Positions 24,494-34,402 of a DNA stretch of 63,881 bases are shown in pieces (the stretch's first letter is position 1; every line of letters begins with the position of its first letter). Both the position numbers and the translations under genes were made by a program. A model generated the notes under the pieces. It saw only the letters and a list, made by a program, of their open reading frames with translations, was not told the DNA's origin and made no database searches. The DNA lies in assembly GCA_014762645.1 (NCBI GenBank), contig JABURP010000025.1, positions 1 through 63,881 on the forward strand. The letters are read 5' to 3'. The stretch comes from Crocinitomicaceae bacterium (GTDB lineage: Bacteria; Bacteroidota; Bacteroidia; Flavobacteriales_D; Crocinitomicaceae).

Positions 24494-27400
24494 ATGCTTA
24501 AATGCTTGCCTTTGAGGAAAGGGAACTACATATTGATACAATTCCTAATTCTTTCATTTTCTTATAGCTGGGGACAAGAACTGCAGACGAGGGAAATTGT
24601 TTATTCGAGTGATACTATTCAATTCGATACAGTTTCTGTGTATAATACCGGGCTGACAATAGAGGTGGATGGAAAGCCCTTATCTGCTGATTCCTATTAC
24701 CTGGACCCAATTAATGCAAGAATTTATTTTTTAAGTGACTTATCTGGTGCCAAGATCGTAATGAGTTACGAACGAACGCCTGTCAATTTTAATAAGCCAT
24801 TCTATCATAAAGAAACCTCAATGGTGATAAGCGATACCGTCGTAAATATTGACCCTTTTAAATTCTCGGTATCAGCTGAAGACAGAAGTAACGATTTGTT
24901 TGGTACATCCAAATTAAATAAGCAAGGCAGTATATCCCGTGGTATTACAGTAGGAAATGCGCAAAACCTTTCCTTGCAATCAACACTCAACCTCCAGCTT
25001 GATGGACAAATCGGTCCAAATCTCTTTATGACAGGTTCAATTTCAGATAATAATATTCCGTTTCAACCTGAAGGGAATACGCAAAAGCTGCAGGAATTTG
25101 ACCAGGTGAAACTCAAGGTGTACAATGACAATTTTGCGGTGATTGGTGGAGATTACTGGCTAAGAAAACCACAGGGTTATTTTCTGAATTATACCAAAAG
25201 AGCACAAGGGGTGTCAATTGAAGCTTATCATGACATGGGTATTGTTGGTTTTAAAGGAAGAGCTGAACATAAACTCAGTGGTGCATTTTCTCGCGGTAAA
25301 TTCTCCCGGAATATCATTCAGGGAACAGAAGGGAACCAGGGGCCGTACCGTTTGACCGGCGCAGACAATGAGCCGTTTATTGTCGTATTGGCTGGAACAG
25401 AAAAAGTGTTTATAGATGGGCAATTAATGACTAGGGGGCAGGAATTTGACTATGTCATTGACTACAACACAGCTGAAATTACCTTTACCGCCAACCAACT
25501 GGTAACAAAGGATAAAAGGATTATTGTTGAGTTTCAATATTCTGACCTGAACTATGCACGTTCGTTAATTACCTATAATGCCGAGTTTAAAGGAGAAAAG
25601 TACCATAGTTGGTTCAATATTTATTCTGAACAGGATGCTAAAAATCAAACCATCCAACAAAAGCTATCTCAAAATGAAAAAGTGATCTTATCAGAAGTTG
25701 GTGACAGTGTACAAAATGCCTATGCCAATAGTATTGATAGTGTTGAATATGTCGATAATCGGGTGTTGTATAAATTGGTGGACTCGCTGGGATATGACTC
25801 CGTGTTGGTCTTTTCCACGCACCCTGATTCGGCACAATATTCAGCGACTTTTCTTTCGGTAGGTGCCGGCAATGGAAATTATGTATTTGACAGATACACT
25901 GCGTTCGGCCGTGTTTATAGGTGGGTGGCGCCTGTAGCTGGTGTGCCGCAAGGTGATCATGAACCTGTAGCTCTTCTCGTAGCACCTCAAAAGAAACAGA
26001 TGATCAGCTTTGGAACAGAATACAGGTTTAGTAAAACCATGAAATCGTCTATTGAAGTGGCACTTAGTAATAATGACAAAAATACGTTTTCAGATCTTGA
26101 CAGGGCAGATAACAAAGGCTTAGCAGTGAAATGGAGATGGCAATCTAATAGTCCATTGGGTTCAAAAGAAAAACTTCGTTTATTGACGAATGCCGCTTTT
26201 GAATACCAACACCAGAATTTTAATCCCATTCAATGGTTCAGGACGGTTGAGTTTGATCGTGATTGGAACGTGCGGAATCAGCCGTATCAGGGTGAACAGT
26301 ACCTTTCTAACGCCGGGCTCAAATTTTTCTTTGAAGGATTCGGGACAGTTGGTTATGATTTTGAGAATTTTATCTGGGGCAAGGATTATTTGGGGTTCAG
26401 GAACAATTTGACTACAAACATTAACACAAATGGGTTCAGGGCTAAGGTGGATGGTAGTTGGTTGATATCGCAAGGGACAGAAGAGTCTTCCTTCCTGAGA
26501 CATAATTCAGATATGTCTCAAAATATTAAAGTGCTCAAAATTGGATTTAAGGATATCCACGAACAAAATGAAAAGTACTTATCTGGCAATCCTACTTTGC
26601 AAAACACATCTTATCGTTTTTATGACTGGAAAGCCTACATTTCTACGCTTGATTCGGCCAAAAATAAAATGTCCCTGTATTACCAGGAAAGGTACGACTG
26701 GTTTAGTGATTCTGTTCGCCTGAAACAAGCAACTAGAGCTCAAAACATAGGAGCAGAAGCACAATTCCTAAAGAGAACTAATAACGTAGTTAAATTGAAT
26801 GTGAATTACCGCCGATTAAACATTCTTGACACGAGTTTATTCGCTTCCAAGCCGGAGAACACGGTGTTAGGAAGATTGGAACACGTACTCAGGTTATGGA
26901 AAGGATCGGTAATTGCAACCACTTTCTATGAATTAGGTTCTGGTTTGGAGCTCAAGAAAGAATTTATCTTTCTTGAAGTTAATCCGGGTCAGGGAACACA
27001 TGCATGGATTGATTACAATAATGATGGAATTAAGGATCTCAGCGAATTTGAATTGGCGGCATTTTCTGATCAGGGAAACTATATTCGTGTCTTTATACCA
27101 ACAAATACTTATGTCCGAACCTATTCCAATCAGTTCAATACAAGTTTATTTATTAAACCGAGTCGAATTCTTAGGCCAAAAGGTAAAGGGGTTAAAAAAT
27201 TTATAGCCCGTTTCTCTGATCAGGTAGTTTATAAAGTAAATCGGAAGACCAGTTATGAAGATGGTTTTCGTGCATTCAACCCCTTTGTTTTTGAGATAGC
27301 GGATACCAACCTCGTTTCAATCGCAACTTCCTTTCGAAACACATTTTACTTTAATAAAACCAACACGGTTTTTGGAATGAATTATTCCTACCAGGAAAAT

Positions 27401-27964
27401 GGCTCAAAGATTTTACTCTCCAACGGTTTTGATTCCAGGTTAAATACCTTTCATGAAGTTCGTACGAGATGGAACATTGGGAAATACTACAATTTAAGAG
27501 TAAATGCGGTTCTAGGTAGAAAGAAAAATGCCAGTGATTATGCACCTTCAAGGAATTATTATATTGAATATCTCAATATTGCTCCAACCTTTTCCTATCA
27601 ACCGAACACCAAGTTTCGAATAAGTTTAAATGGTAAGTATTCCCAAAAAGACAACAATTCAGATTTAGCTGAGACAGCCATAATAAGGGACGTGGGTTTT
27701 GATCTCCGCTTTAACCAACCCAAAAAGGGAAGTTTTAGTGCTAGAATGAACTATATTCTCATTACCTATACCGGTTCCTCTAATACTTCCTTAGCTTTTG
27801 AAATGTTGGAAGGATTGAAAGCAGGAAACAATTTTACCTGGGGAATGTCCTATCAACGAAAGGTGGCCAAAAACCTGCAATTGAACTTTAATTATAATGG
27901 TCGAAAATCTGAAAGTAGTGGGGCAATACACTCTGGGGGTATGGAGTTAAGGGCGTTTTTCTAA
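24494..27964 (+). CDS. Large predicted outer-membrane protein, unknown function
   Basis: 1156 residues with a signal peptide ending near SYSWGQ. The N-terminal about 150 residues look like a small beta domain (AKIVMSYERTPV). The rest is a long series of amphipathic, aromatic-rich strands with Asn/Asp turns, ending MELRAFF, the terminal Phe typical of barrels. A calcium-loop-like DYNNDGIKDLSEFE is near residue 838. Similar large conserved proteins of unknown role occur across Flavobacteriales. It is neither a TonB receptor (no plug or TonB box seen) nor a T9SS cargo (no sorting domain). Monocistronic. Confidence 0.75.
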   Translation: MLKCLPLRKGNYILIQFLILSFSYSWGQELQTREIVYSSDTIQFDTVSVYNTGLTIEVDGKPLSADSYYLDPINARIYFLSDLSGAKIVMSYERTPVNFNKPFYHKETSMVISDTVVNIDPFKFSVSAEDRSNDLFGTSKLNKQGSISRGITVGNAQNLSLQSTLNLQLDGQIGPNLFMTGSISDNNIPFQPEGNTQKLQEFDQVKLKVYNDNFAVIGGDYWLRKPQGYFLNYTKRAQGVSIEAYHDMGIVGFKGRAEHKLSGAFSRGKFSRNIIQGTEGNQGPYRLTGADNEPFIVVLAGTEKVFIDGQLMTRGQEFDYVIDYNTAEITFTANQLVTKDKRIIVEFQYSDLNYARSLITYNAEFKGEKYHSWFNIYSEQDAKNQTIQQKLSQNEKVILSEVGDSVQNAYANSIDSVEYVDNRVLYKLVDSLGYDSVLVFSTHPDSAQYSATFLSVGAGNGNYVFDRYTAFGRVYRWVAPVAGVPQGDHEPVALLVAPQKKQMISFGTEYRFSKTMKSSIEVALSNNDKNTFSDLDRADNKGLAVKWRWQSNSPLGSKEKLRLLTNAAFEYQHQNFNPIQWFRTVEFDRDWNVRNQPYQGEQYLSNAGLKFFFEGFGTVGYDFENFIWGKDYLGFRNNLTTNINTNGFRAKVDGSWLISQGTEESSFLRHNSDMSQNIKVLKIGFKDIHEQNEKYLSGNPTLQNTSYRFYDWKAYISTLDSAKNKMSLYYQERYDWFSDSVRLKQATRAQNIGAEAQFLKRTNNVVKLNVNYRRLNILDTSLFASKPENTVLGRLEHVLRLWKGSVIATTFYELGSGLELKKEFIFLEVNPGQGTHAWIDYNNDGIKDLSEFELAAFSDQGNYIRVFIPTNTYVRTYSNQFNTSLFIKPSRILRPKGKGVKKFIARFSDQVVYKVNRKTSYEDGFRAFNPFVFEIADTNLVSIATSFRNTFYFNKTNTVFGMNYSYQENGSKILLSNGFDSRLNTFHEVRTRWNIGKYYNLRVNAVLGRKKNASDYAPSRNYYIEYLNIAPTFSYQPNTKFRISLNGKYSQKDNNSDLAETAIIRDVGFDLRFNQPKKGSFSARMNYILITYTGSSNTSLAFEMLEGLKAGNNFTWGMSYQRKVAKNLQLNFNYNGRKSESSGAIHSGGMELRAFF

Positions 27965-28115
27965 TTCGCGTATCCCTGTAATTTTGGAAATCCAATAATC
28001 AACCATTTTATTATTATAACTAATCACCTAAACATCTGTTAAAAGAATAACAAATACCAGTAGAATACGCTGTTTATCACGTTAAATTCCATTTTAGAAA
28101 TCCAATTTATTTGAA

Positions 28116-28123
28116 TACTTTTG
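28116..28123 (+). promoter_or_regulatory. Putative -7 box upstream of a T9SS protein gene
   Basis: TACTTTTG matches TAnnTTTG, 22 bp before the ATG at 28146. A ribosome site TTAAGGAAT precedes the start. No good -33 TTTG was found. Confidence 0.4.
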
Positions 28124-28145
28124 ACAAAACTTAAACTTAAGGAAT

Positions 28146-29669
28146 ATGAAAAAATTATTTACTCTCTTAGTTTCAACAGGATTTGTGTTCGCGCAGACAT
28201 TAAGTTTTGCTCAAACGAATTCTGATGATCCGATTTACAATAACTATCCGGTTGTTGGAAAGTCCGAATACTCGGCAATCAGTCCATATTATAACGGAAT
28301 GAATAAAGCGATAGATTCAAATTTATACTCCTGTGCAGGAGAAACGGTATTGTTGACTTATACAAGTACGAACTGTACCGGATATATTTGGTCTTCTGAT
28401 AGTTCAGGAAGCAATGTATTGGCAAACAATACAGATTATACCACAGCACCTCTGTTCAATGATACTACGTATTATATTACAACATATAATCCCGTTGGAA
28501 GTGGAATTACCCCAATGCCAGCGCATTCTACTACCTATAGCGGAAATGTTAGAGGGTATTGGTTCCAGGCTCCGATTGACTTCACAATAACAGCTTTTTA
28601 TGTGCCAACTGAAGCTTCAACAGGAAACACAAATGTGGCGTGCGTTAGATTTAATAGTGGGGCTCCACCTCTTTTTTCAACCACAACAAATGACTTTACG
28701 CTTTTAGGTTTATGGCAAAATGAAACCATGGATACAATTGAAACATGTATCATGGTTAATGCAGGTGATTATATTGGTATATTAGGGAATAGAAATGACC
28801 AAAACTCGTATGCACCGGCACCAAACAATACTACAATAGATGGAAACAGTGTTACTATAACCAGAATGGGAATGCAGTTTCCATTGAGTACAACACCGCC
28901 TCAAGATCTATGGCAGGAAAGCGGTGGATCTGTTTCGCGTGTAAAGTTCCTCTATTCAACTGGAGTTGATCCACTTAGTGCAAATGTAACTCCTGTAAAT
29001 GTTACTGTTTATCCAACTTACGACGTTACGATTAATGAGAACATTTGTCAGGGTGACAGTGTAATGGTTCACGGATCTTATGTTTCTTCTGCTGGAACCT
29101 ATGTAGATTCATCACAAACGGTTAATGGATGTGATAGTACTACTACAGTTGATGTGGTAGTTAATAGTATACCAGGAACACCAACGCTTGACAGTTTTGC
29201 GCAAGACGCCATCTGCATGCAGGGAGGTGTTATAGCACTTCCTAACGGTACTCCTTCTGGAGGATATTATTCGGGTAGTGGTGTTGCAGGAACTAATTTT
29301 GATCCGAGTGCTGCAGGTACAGGAACGCATATAATTACCTATACATATGTAGACACAAACAGCTGTGAAAGTGCTCCGGACTCAACAACAATTACAGTGT
29401 TTGACTGTGCATCTGTTGATGAGAACACACTTTCTGGTGTGCAAGTTTACCCAAACCCAACAGAGAACACATTATTTATCCAAATGCCAGCAGATAGTGA
29501 TGAAAACTTGAATGTGGCAATTTTTGATGCTACTGGAAAACAAGTTTCTTTCTGGACAAACGCAAAAGGGATTATCACTTTTGACATGACTTCTCTAAGC
29601 AATGGGTTGTACATTGTTCAGGTTAGTTCTGGACAGAAACAAGCAAGGTTTAAAGTGACTAAGAAATAA
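28146..29669 (+). CDS. Secreted protein with T9SS type A sorting domain
   Basis: 507 residues. Signal peptide MKKLFTLLVSTGFVFAQTLSFAQ. An Ig-like stretch covers about 55-115 (GETVLLTYTSTNCTGYIWSSD), a central beta domain about 130-280, and repeated CDSTTTVDVVVN and GTHIITYTYVDTNSC modules lie near 325-420. The C-terminal sorting domain starts at VYPNPTENTLFIQM (about 432) and ends SNGLYIVQVSSGQKQARFKVTKK. It is exported by the type IX system, which removes the tail. The function of the body is unknown. A terminator lies 20 bp after the stop. Confidence 0.87.
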   Translation: MKKLFTLLVSTGFVFAQTLSFAQTNSDDPIYNNYPVVGKSEYSAISPYYNGMNKAIDSNLYSCAGETVLLTYTSTNCTGYIWSSDSSGSNVLANNTDYTTAPLFNDTTYYITTYNPVGSGITPMPAHSTTYSGNVRGYWFQAPIDFTITAFYVPTEASTGNTNVACVRFNSGAPPLFSTTTNDFTLLGLWQNETMDTIETCIMVNAGDYIGILGNRNDQNSYAPAPNNTTIDGNSVTITRMGMQFPLSTTPPQDLWQESGGSVSRVKFLYSTGVDPLSANVTPVNVTVYPTYDVTINENICQGDSVMVHGSYVSSAGTYVDSSQTVNGCDSTTTVDVVVNSIPGTPTLDSFAQDAICMQGGVIALPNGTPSGGYYSGSGVAGTNFDPSAAGTGTHIITYTYVDTNSCESAPDSTTITVFDCASVDENTLSGVQVYPNPTENTLFIQMPADSDENLNVAIFDATGKQVSFWTNAKGIITFDMTSLSNGLYIVQVSSGQKQARFKVTKK

Positions 29670-29688
29670 GAAATTTCAATTTTACTTT

Positions 29689-29725
29689 AAAAGCGTGATT
29701 GGGTTTACCGGTCACGCTTTTTTTT
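29689..29725 (+). terminator. Terminator of the T9SS protein gene
   Basis: AAAAGCGTGA (29689-29698) pairs with TCACGCTTTT (29712-29721) and continues into a T-run. Confidence 0.9.
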
Positions 29726-29899
29726 GCTATAAACATTATGATAGATTCGTTCTGCTCTCCTGAGGAAATGATACAAATGCAAAAAGCTTTGTGAATTGCA
29801 ACGCATAATGTTCTTTTAAAAAGTCAATCCAAATGAGTAATTTCGCAGTCTTATCAATTTTATTGAATCAAATAAAGCACGATTAATACAGACATTAGA

Positions 29900-31060
29900 A
29901 TGGATGAAAAAGACATGAACTTTGGCACGAAAGCTATACACGCAGGTGTACATCCGGATCCTACTACCGGTGCAATAATGACACCTATTTATCAAACAAG
30001 TACCTATGTTCAGGAAGAAGTCGGAAAACACAAAGGGTATGAGTACTCCAGAACATTGAACCCTACAAGGCATGCGTTGGAACAAAACCTGGCTGCTATT
30101 GAAAACGGAAAGTTTGGAGCTTGTTTTGGAAGTGGTTTAGCTGCTATTGATTGTGTCTTGAAGATGTTAAATCCAGGAGATGAGGTTGTGTCTACCAATG
30201 ATTTATATGGTGGAACATACAGGTTGTTCACGACCATTTTTGAGAAGTACGGGATAAAATTCCACTTTGTAGGAATGGAGAATGCAGGTAAGATTGAGGA
30301 GTACGTTAATGAAAACACCAGGTTGATTTGGGTGGAGACTCCGACCAATCCCATGATGAACATAATCGATATTGAAGCCTGCTCAAAAATTGCTAAAAAG
30401 CACGGATGCCTGTTAGGCGTGGATAATACTTTTGCCACTCCATATTTACAGACGCCACTTGATCTTGGAGCGGATATTGTAATGCACTCTGTAACTAAAT
30501 TCCTCGGTGGGCATTCAGATGTCGTAATGGGAGCATTAATTTGTAATGATCAAAAGATTGCTGATGAGATTTATCGAATTCAAAACTCGTCTGGAGCTGT
30601 AACGGCGCCAATGGATTCATTTTTAGTGCTAAGAGGAATTAAAACACTGCATTTACGAATCCAGAGACATTCTGAAAACGGCAAAAAAGTGGCGGAGTAC
30701 TTAAAAACTAATGAGAAAGTAGATAAAGTTTACTGGCCTGGGTTTGAAGATCACGCAAACCATGAAATTGCCAAAAAGCAAATGAAAGATTTTGGTGGAA
30801 TGATCTCATTTACATTGAAAGGGAATAAAATTGAGGATGCTTTGAATGTTGTTAAAAACCTGGAGGTCTTTTCATTGGCAGAATCCCTTGGAGGAGTCGA
30901 GTCATTAGCAGGGCATCCGGCGACTATGACACATGCCGCGATTCCAAAAGAAGAGCGTGAAAAATCTGGTGTTGTAGACTCGCTGATCAGATTAAGTGTA
31001 GGTGTGGAAGATGCAGATGACCTGATCGCAGATTTAGATCAAGCCTTAAACAAATTATAA
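29900..31060 (+). CDS. metB: Cystathionine gamma-synthase/lyase (PLP enzyme)
   Basis: 386 residues, standard for the Cys/Met metabolism PLP family: [54 protein letters not shown], and the PLP-lysine motif [16 protein letters not shown] near residue 200. It ends with the usual [20 protein letters not shown]. It is either cystathionine gamma-synthase (methionine synthesis) or gamma-lyase; sequence alone does not separate them here, so metB is tentative. A rhodanese gene overlaps its stop by one base, which favours a sulfur-transfer operon. Confidence 0.88.
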   Translation: MDEKDMNFGTKAIHAGVHPDPTTGAIMTPIYQTSTYVQEEVGKHKGYEYSRTLNPTRHALEQNLAAIENGKFGACFGSGLAAIDCVLKMLNPGDEVVSTNDLYGGTYRLFTTIFEKYGIKFHFVGMENAGKIEEYVNENTRLIWVETPTNPMMNIIDIEACSKIAKKHGCLLGVDNTFATPYLQTPLDLGADIVMHSVTKFLGGHSDVVMGALICNDQKIADEIYRIQNSSGAVTAPMDSFLVLRGIKTLHLRIQRHSENGKKVAEYLKTNEKVDKVYWPGFEDHANHEIAKKQMKDFGGMISFTLKGNKIEDALNVVKNLEVFSLAESLGGVESLAGHPATMTHAAIPKEEREKSGVVDSLIRLSVGVEDADDLIADLDQALNKL

Positions 31061-31371
31061 TGAACGTAGAGGAAATTTCACCGAAAGAAGCGGTTGATGC
31101 CGTAAGTAAAGGGGCCGTCTTTGTTGATGTTCGCGAACCGTATGAACTGGATGAAGTAGCATACGGAGTAGAATACATTCATATTCCGTTGGGAGAAATT
31201 CAGGTAAGACTAGATGAGTTCCCCAGAGACAAGGACATTATCGTTGGATGCAGATCAGGAAAAAGAAGTATGAATGCTTGTATGTTCCTTAAAATGCAAG
31301 GGTATGAGAATGTAAGAAACCTTGAAGGAGGAATAATCGGTTGGGTTGAAAATGAGTGTCCAACGAAATAA
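31060..31371 (+). CDS. Rhodanese-domain sulfurtransferase
   Basis: 103 residues, a single rhodanese domain: VFVDVREPYELDEV near residue 24 and the active-site loop VGCRSGKRSMNA with catalytic Cys near residue 66. It carries persulfide sulfur between proteins. Its ATG overlaps the stop of the cystathionine enzyme gene, and the next gene begins inside its last 20 bases, so the three genes form a tight operon. Confidence 0.92.
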   Translation: MNVEEISPKEAVDAVSKGAVFVDVREPYELDEVAYGVEYIHIPLGEIQVRLDEFPRDKDIIVGCRSGKRSMNACMFLKMQGYENVRNLEGGIIGWVENECPTK

Positions 31372-32077
31372 AATAGCATACGTTACGGGTTCATCCAGGG
31401 GAATTGGCAAAGCTCTTGTAAAGCTGTTACTTCAAAATGGATATGAAGTTGTTGGAATTTCACGAACAAATGATTTCACCGCAGATAATTATCGCTTTGA
31501 TCAGTTGGATTTAACAGATATTAGTGCTGTAAAGAATTATGTGTTTGATGTATCCGGAGATGAGGTGGTGCTGATCAATAATGCAGGAGCTATTGGTGAA
31601 ATCGCACCAACAGGATCAGTATCAAATGATTCTATCCATAAGGCAATGAATATCAACACGATAGCACCTCAAATATTAATCAATACTTTCATTCGCCAGT
31701 TTTCGAATAATAGTGGAAAATTTCATGTTTTAAACATAAGTTCTGGAGCGGGAAAACGGCCAATTGAATCTTGGGCCACTTATTGCGCGTCAAAAGCTGC
31801 CATAGATTTGTATTCTGAAACTGTGGCACTTGAGTTAGAATGGAAGCAAAAGAACAATTGGTTCATTCATTCATGTGCCCCTGGCGTGGTAGATACAAGA
31901 ATGCAAGAAGAAATCCGATCCAGTGATATTCAGGATTTCAAGCATGTCGATAATTTTGTGGCGTATAAAGAAAATGACGATCTCTATACTCCGGAGTATG
32001 TCGCACAAAAGTTATTCGAAGTTATCAGTAAGCCTGAATCGTTTAAGGAGGTAATAATTTCTGTACGTGACTTCTAG
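31352..32077 (+). CDS. Short-chain dehydrogenase/reductase
   Basis: About 241 residues from ATG 31352 (a TTG at 31346 is the first codon of the frame). Classical SDR motifs: TGSSRGIGKA (cofactor binding), NNAGAIGE, and the active-site YCASKAAID with Tyr and Lys after ISSGAG. The overall pattern recalls sepiapterin or benzil reductase-like SDRs, NADP dependent (inference). The substrate is unknown. It overlaps the rhodanese gene by 20 bp. Confidence 0.9.
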   Translation: MSVQRNKIAYVTGSSRGIGKALVKLLLQNGYEVVGISRTNDFTADNYRFDQLDLTDISAVKNYVFDVSGDEVVLINNAGAIGEIAPTGSVSNDSIHKAMNINTIAPQILINTFIRQFSNNSGKFHVLNISSGAGKRPIESWATYCASKAAIDLYSETVALELEWKQKNNWFIHSCAPGVVDTRMQEEIRSSDIQDFKHVDNFVAYKENDDLYTPEYVAQKLFEVISKPESFKEVIISVRDF

Positions 32078-32162
32078 CATCCGTTTAGCAATTAATCCCG
32101 CCGTTTGTAATTCTGTTACCGTTAGTACGTCCAATATTTTAGAAATTTGAATTTCGGGGTTA

Positions 32163-32190
32163 GACCTAAAGGTCGTATATTTATAGACCT
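32163..32190. promoter_or_regulatory. Overlapping inverted repeats around a TATATTTA box
   Basis: GACCT (32163-32167), AGGTC (32170-32174) and GACCT (32186-32190) form two alternative 5-bp stems. The sequence between the last two contains TATATTTA, one base off TAnnTTTG. It lies 46 bp before the metalloprotease start, a plausible promoter with operator. Confidence 0.4.
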
Positions 32191-32235
32191 CGAAATACGA
32201 GAAATGCACAGGTATTCAGCCCAGCACTTCTCACC

Positions 32236-34389
32236 ATGAAAAATATGTACATGAAAAAAGTTACTACGCTGGTAGTGGTTTGTTTGTCTTTTTTAACGTT
32301 TGGACAACATGATCATAATACAGCACAGGAAAAGTTAGACCCTTTAAACCAAGGGGTATGTGGAAATAATGTAGAGATGGAGGCGGCTTTTGCTGAGAAT
32401 CCGGAACTTCGAATTCAACATGAAATTGATCAGGCCAATTTCGAGCTTGAGTATCAACAATTTTTAAATGAATATGATCCTAACGCGAGAGCACAGTACG
32501 TGATTCCGGTAGTGGTGCATATAGTTCATGAAAATGGGCCTGAAAACATATCTAACGATCAGGTATATGATGCAATCATGCGTTTGAATGAGGATTTTAG
32601 CATGACAAACAATGATTTGAGTAATACGGTAGCTGCGTTTACTGGGATTATTGGTAATACAGATGTTGAGTTCAGATTGGCAACGAAAGACCCTGATGGA
32701 AATTGCCACCTGGGTATAACAAGAACTTATTTACCAGGTGGAGGTGCACACGACACTGGAGATAATTCATTTATTAGAGATGCTGTACAGGATGAGCACG
32801 GTAACTGGCCACAAAATAGATACATGAATGTCTTTGTGGTGAAAAGCATTGTTGGATCGGCGGCTTATACTAACACACCAAGCAACTGGTATAGTCCAAA
32901 TGGTATGGGAGGCTCAATTTATATGGGTCATACGGTTATGGGGTCCATAGGGACAAGTTATTTATCCAACAGGCATATACTCAGCCATGAGGTTGGTCAC
33001 TGGCTAAACCTTAGTCACTGCTGGGGGCCAAATAATAGTGCCGGTGATCCAGGATCATGTACTACAGATGATGGTGTGTCTGATACACCTAATACAATTG
33101 GTTGGTTTGGGATATGTGATTATGATGGTGAGACGTGCGGATCTCTGGACAATGTTCAAAATATTATGGATTACGCAGGCTCTTGTAGAAACATGTTTAC
33201 ACAGGGGCAATCAGCTAGAATGCAAACTGCGCTCAACAGTTCAACAGCACAACGAAATAATTTGTGGCAAACGTCAAACCTGTTGGCAACCGGTACGTTA
33301 AGTGCTGGTGAACTCTGTGCCGCTCAATTCTCAAGCAATGTTCAAACTCTATGCGCAGGTCAGTCCGTTGATTTTCTTGATGAATCATACCATAATATTA
33401 CCAGCAGAACATGGACGTTTGATGGTGGAGTACCTGCTACTTCAACTTCCAATGCGCCAAGCATTACTTACAATACGCCGGGTATATATACAGTAACGCT
33501 AGAAGTTTCTGATGGGAATAATACTGCCACTAATACGGCAACCAATTATATTGTTGTTTTATCTGATCCAGGTGAAGCGATTCCATATCATGAAGGTTTT
33601 GGTACACTTACTTCAATCCCTGATAACGAAAATTGGATGCAGATAAGTGAGAATACGACAGGATCCTGGGAACTTACTTCACTTGTAGGATCTCAGAATA
33701 CGTATCATTCAGCTATGTTGCCTAATTTCGGTAATACAGATGGTTCAAAAGATGAATTGATTTCTGGATCGATAGATTTAAGTGGTGTTAATCCGGCTGA
33801 ATCAATGTACCTCAGTTTTGATTATGCGTACAGAAAAGTTTCTTCATCTGACAATGAGTGGTTGAGGTTTTATATTTCTAATGATTGTGGGGAAACATGG
33901 ACACTAAGGAAAAACTTATATGGAGATGATTTGAGTCCATTAACTCAAGGAACAGCTTATTATCCTACAGGTCCGGAAGACTGGAGTACTGCAGAAGTAC
34001 TCAATATTAACTCTGCTTATTACACTGCAAACTTCAGGTTCAAATTTCAATTTGAAAACGACGGAGGGAATAATTTATTCATTGATAATATTAACCTTTA
34101 TCCTGCTTCAGTGAGTAGTATCTCTGATCAGGAAAATACCTTGGGCTTGACGGTGTATCCAAATCCGGTAAGTGAAAAAACTAAAATCACTTTAAATGGA
34201 GCGGGTGAAATGTCTGTAATAACTATTCATTCAGCACTCGGACAACAAATTGATATTATTTATCAGGGAGAATTAACCAACGGAATAAACACTTTCGAAT
34301 ATAATATGTCTGGTTTGGCAAAAGGGGTCTACATTATTAAAGTAGAAAGTGAAGGACGCGTGCAAACCATTAAACTCGTAAAAGAGTAA
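32236..34389 (+). CDS. M43-type zinc metalloprotease, T9SS cargo
   Basis: 717 residues. Signal peptide (MKKVTTLVVVCLSFLTFGQ follows a short MKNMY lead). The pappalysin-like M43 catalytic domain has zinc motif HEVGHWLNLSH (His 251, 255, 261) and Met-turn region NIMDYAGSCRNMFT. A PKD-like domain covers about 375-440 (FDGGVPATSTSNAPSITYN), and a MAM-like or jelly-roll domain about 455-625. The T9SS sorting domain starts at VYPNPVSEK near 640 and ends VQTIKLVKE. It is a predicted extracellular protease. The next gene, 13 bp downstream, is a paralogue. Confidence 0.92.
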   Translation: MKNMYMKKVTTLVVVCLSFLTFGQHDHNTAQEKLDPLNQGVCGNNVEMEAAFAENPELRIQHEIDQANFELEYQQFLNEYDPNARAQYVIPVVVHIVHENGPENISNDQVYDAIMRLNEDFSMTNNDLSNTVAAFTGIIGNTDVEFRLATKDPDGNCHLGITRTYLPGGGAHDTGDNSFIRDAVQDEHGNWPQNRYMNVFVVKSIVGSAAYTNTPSNWYSPNGMGGSIYMGHTVMGSIGTSYLSNRHILSHEVGHWLNLSHCWGPNNSAGDPGSCTTDDGVSDTPNTIGWFGICDYDGETCGSLDNVQNIMDYAGSCRNMFTQGQSARMQTALNSSTAQRNNLWQTSNLLATGTLSAGELCAAQFSSNVQTLCAGQSVDFLDESYHNITSRTWTFDGGVPATSTSNAPSITYNTPGIYTVTLEVSDGNNTATNTATNYIVVLSDPGEAIPYHEGFGTLTSIPDNENWMQISENTTGSWELTSLVGSQNTYHSAMLPNFGNTDGSKDELISGSIDLSGVNPAESMYLSFDYAYRKVSSSDNEWLRFYISNDCGETWTLRKNLYGDDLSPLTQGTAYYPTGPEDWSTAEVLNINSAYYTANFRFKFQFENDGGNNLFIDNINLYPASVSSISDQENTLGLTVYPNPVSEKTKITLNGAGEMSVITIHSALGQQIDIIYQGELTNGINTFEYNMSGLAKGVYIIKVESEGRVQTIKLVKE

Positions 34390-34402
34390 ATACTTCAAAA
34401 TC

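Noticed and set aside
29726-29899. SAM or other riboswitch before the cystathionine enzyme gene
   Set aside because: No stem pattern or conserved core of a known riboswitch could be seen in this AT-rich leader.
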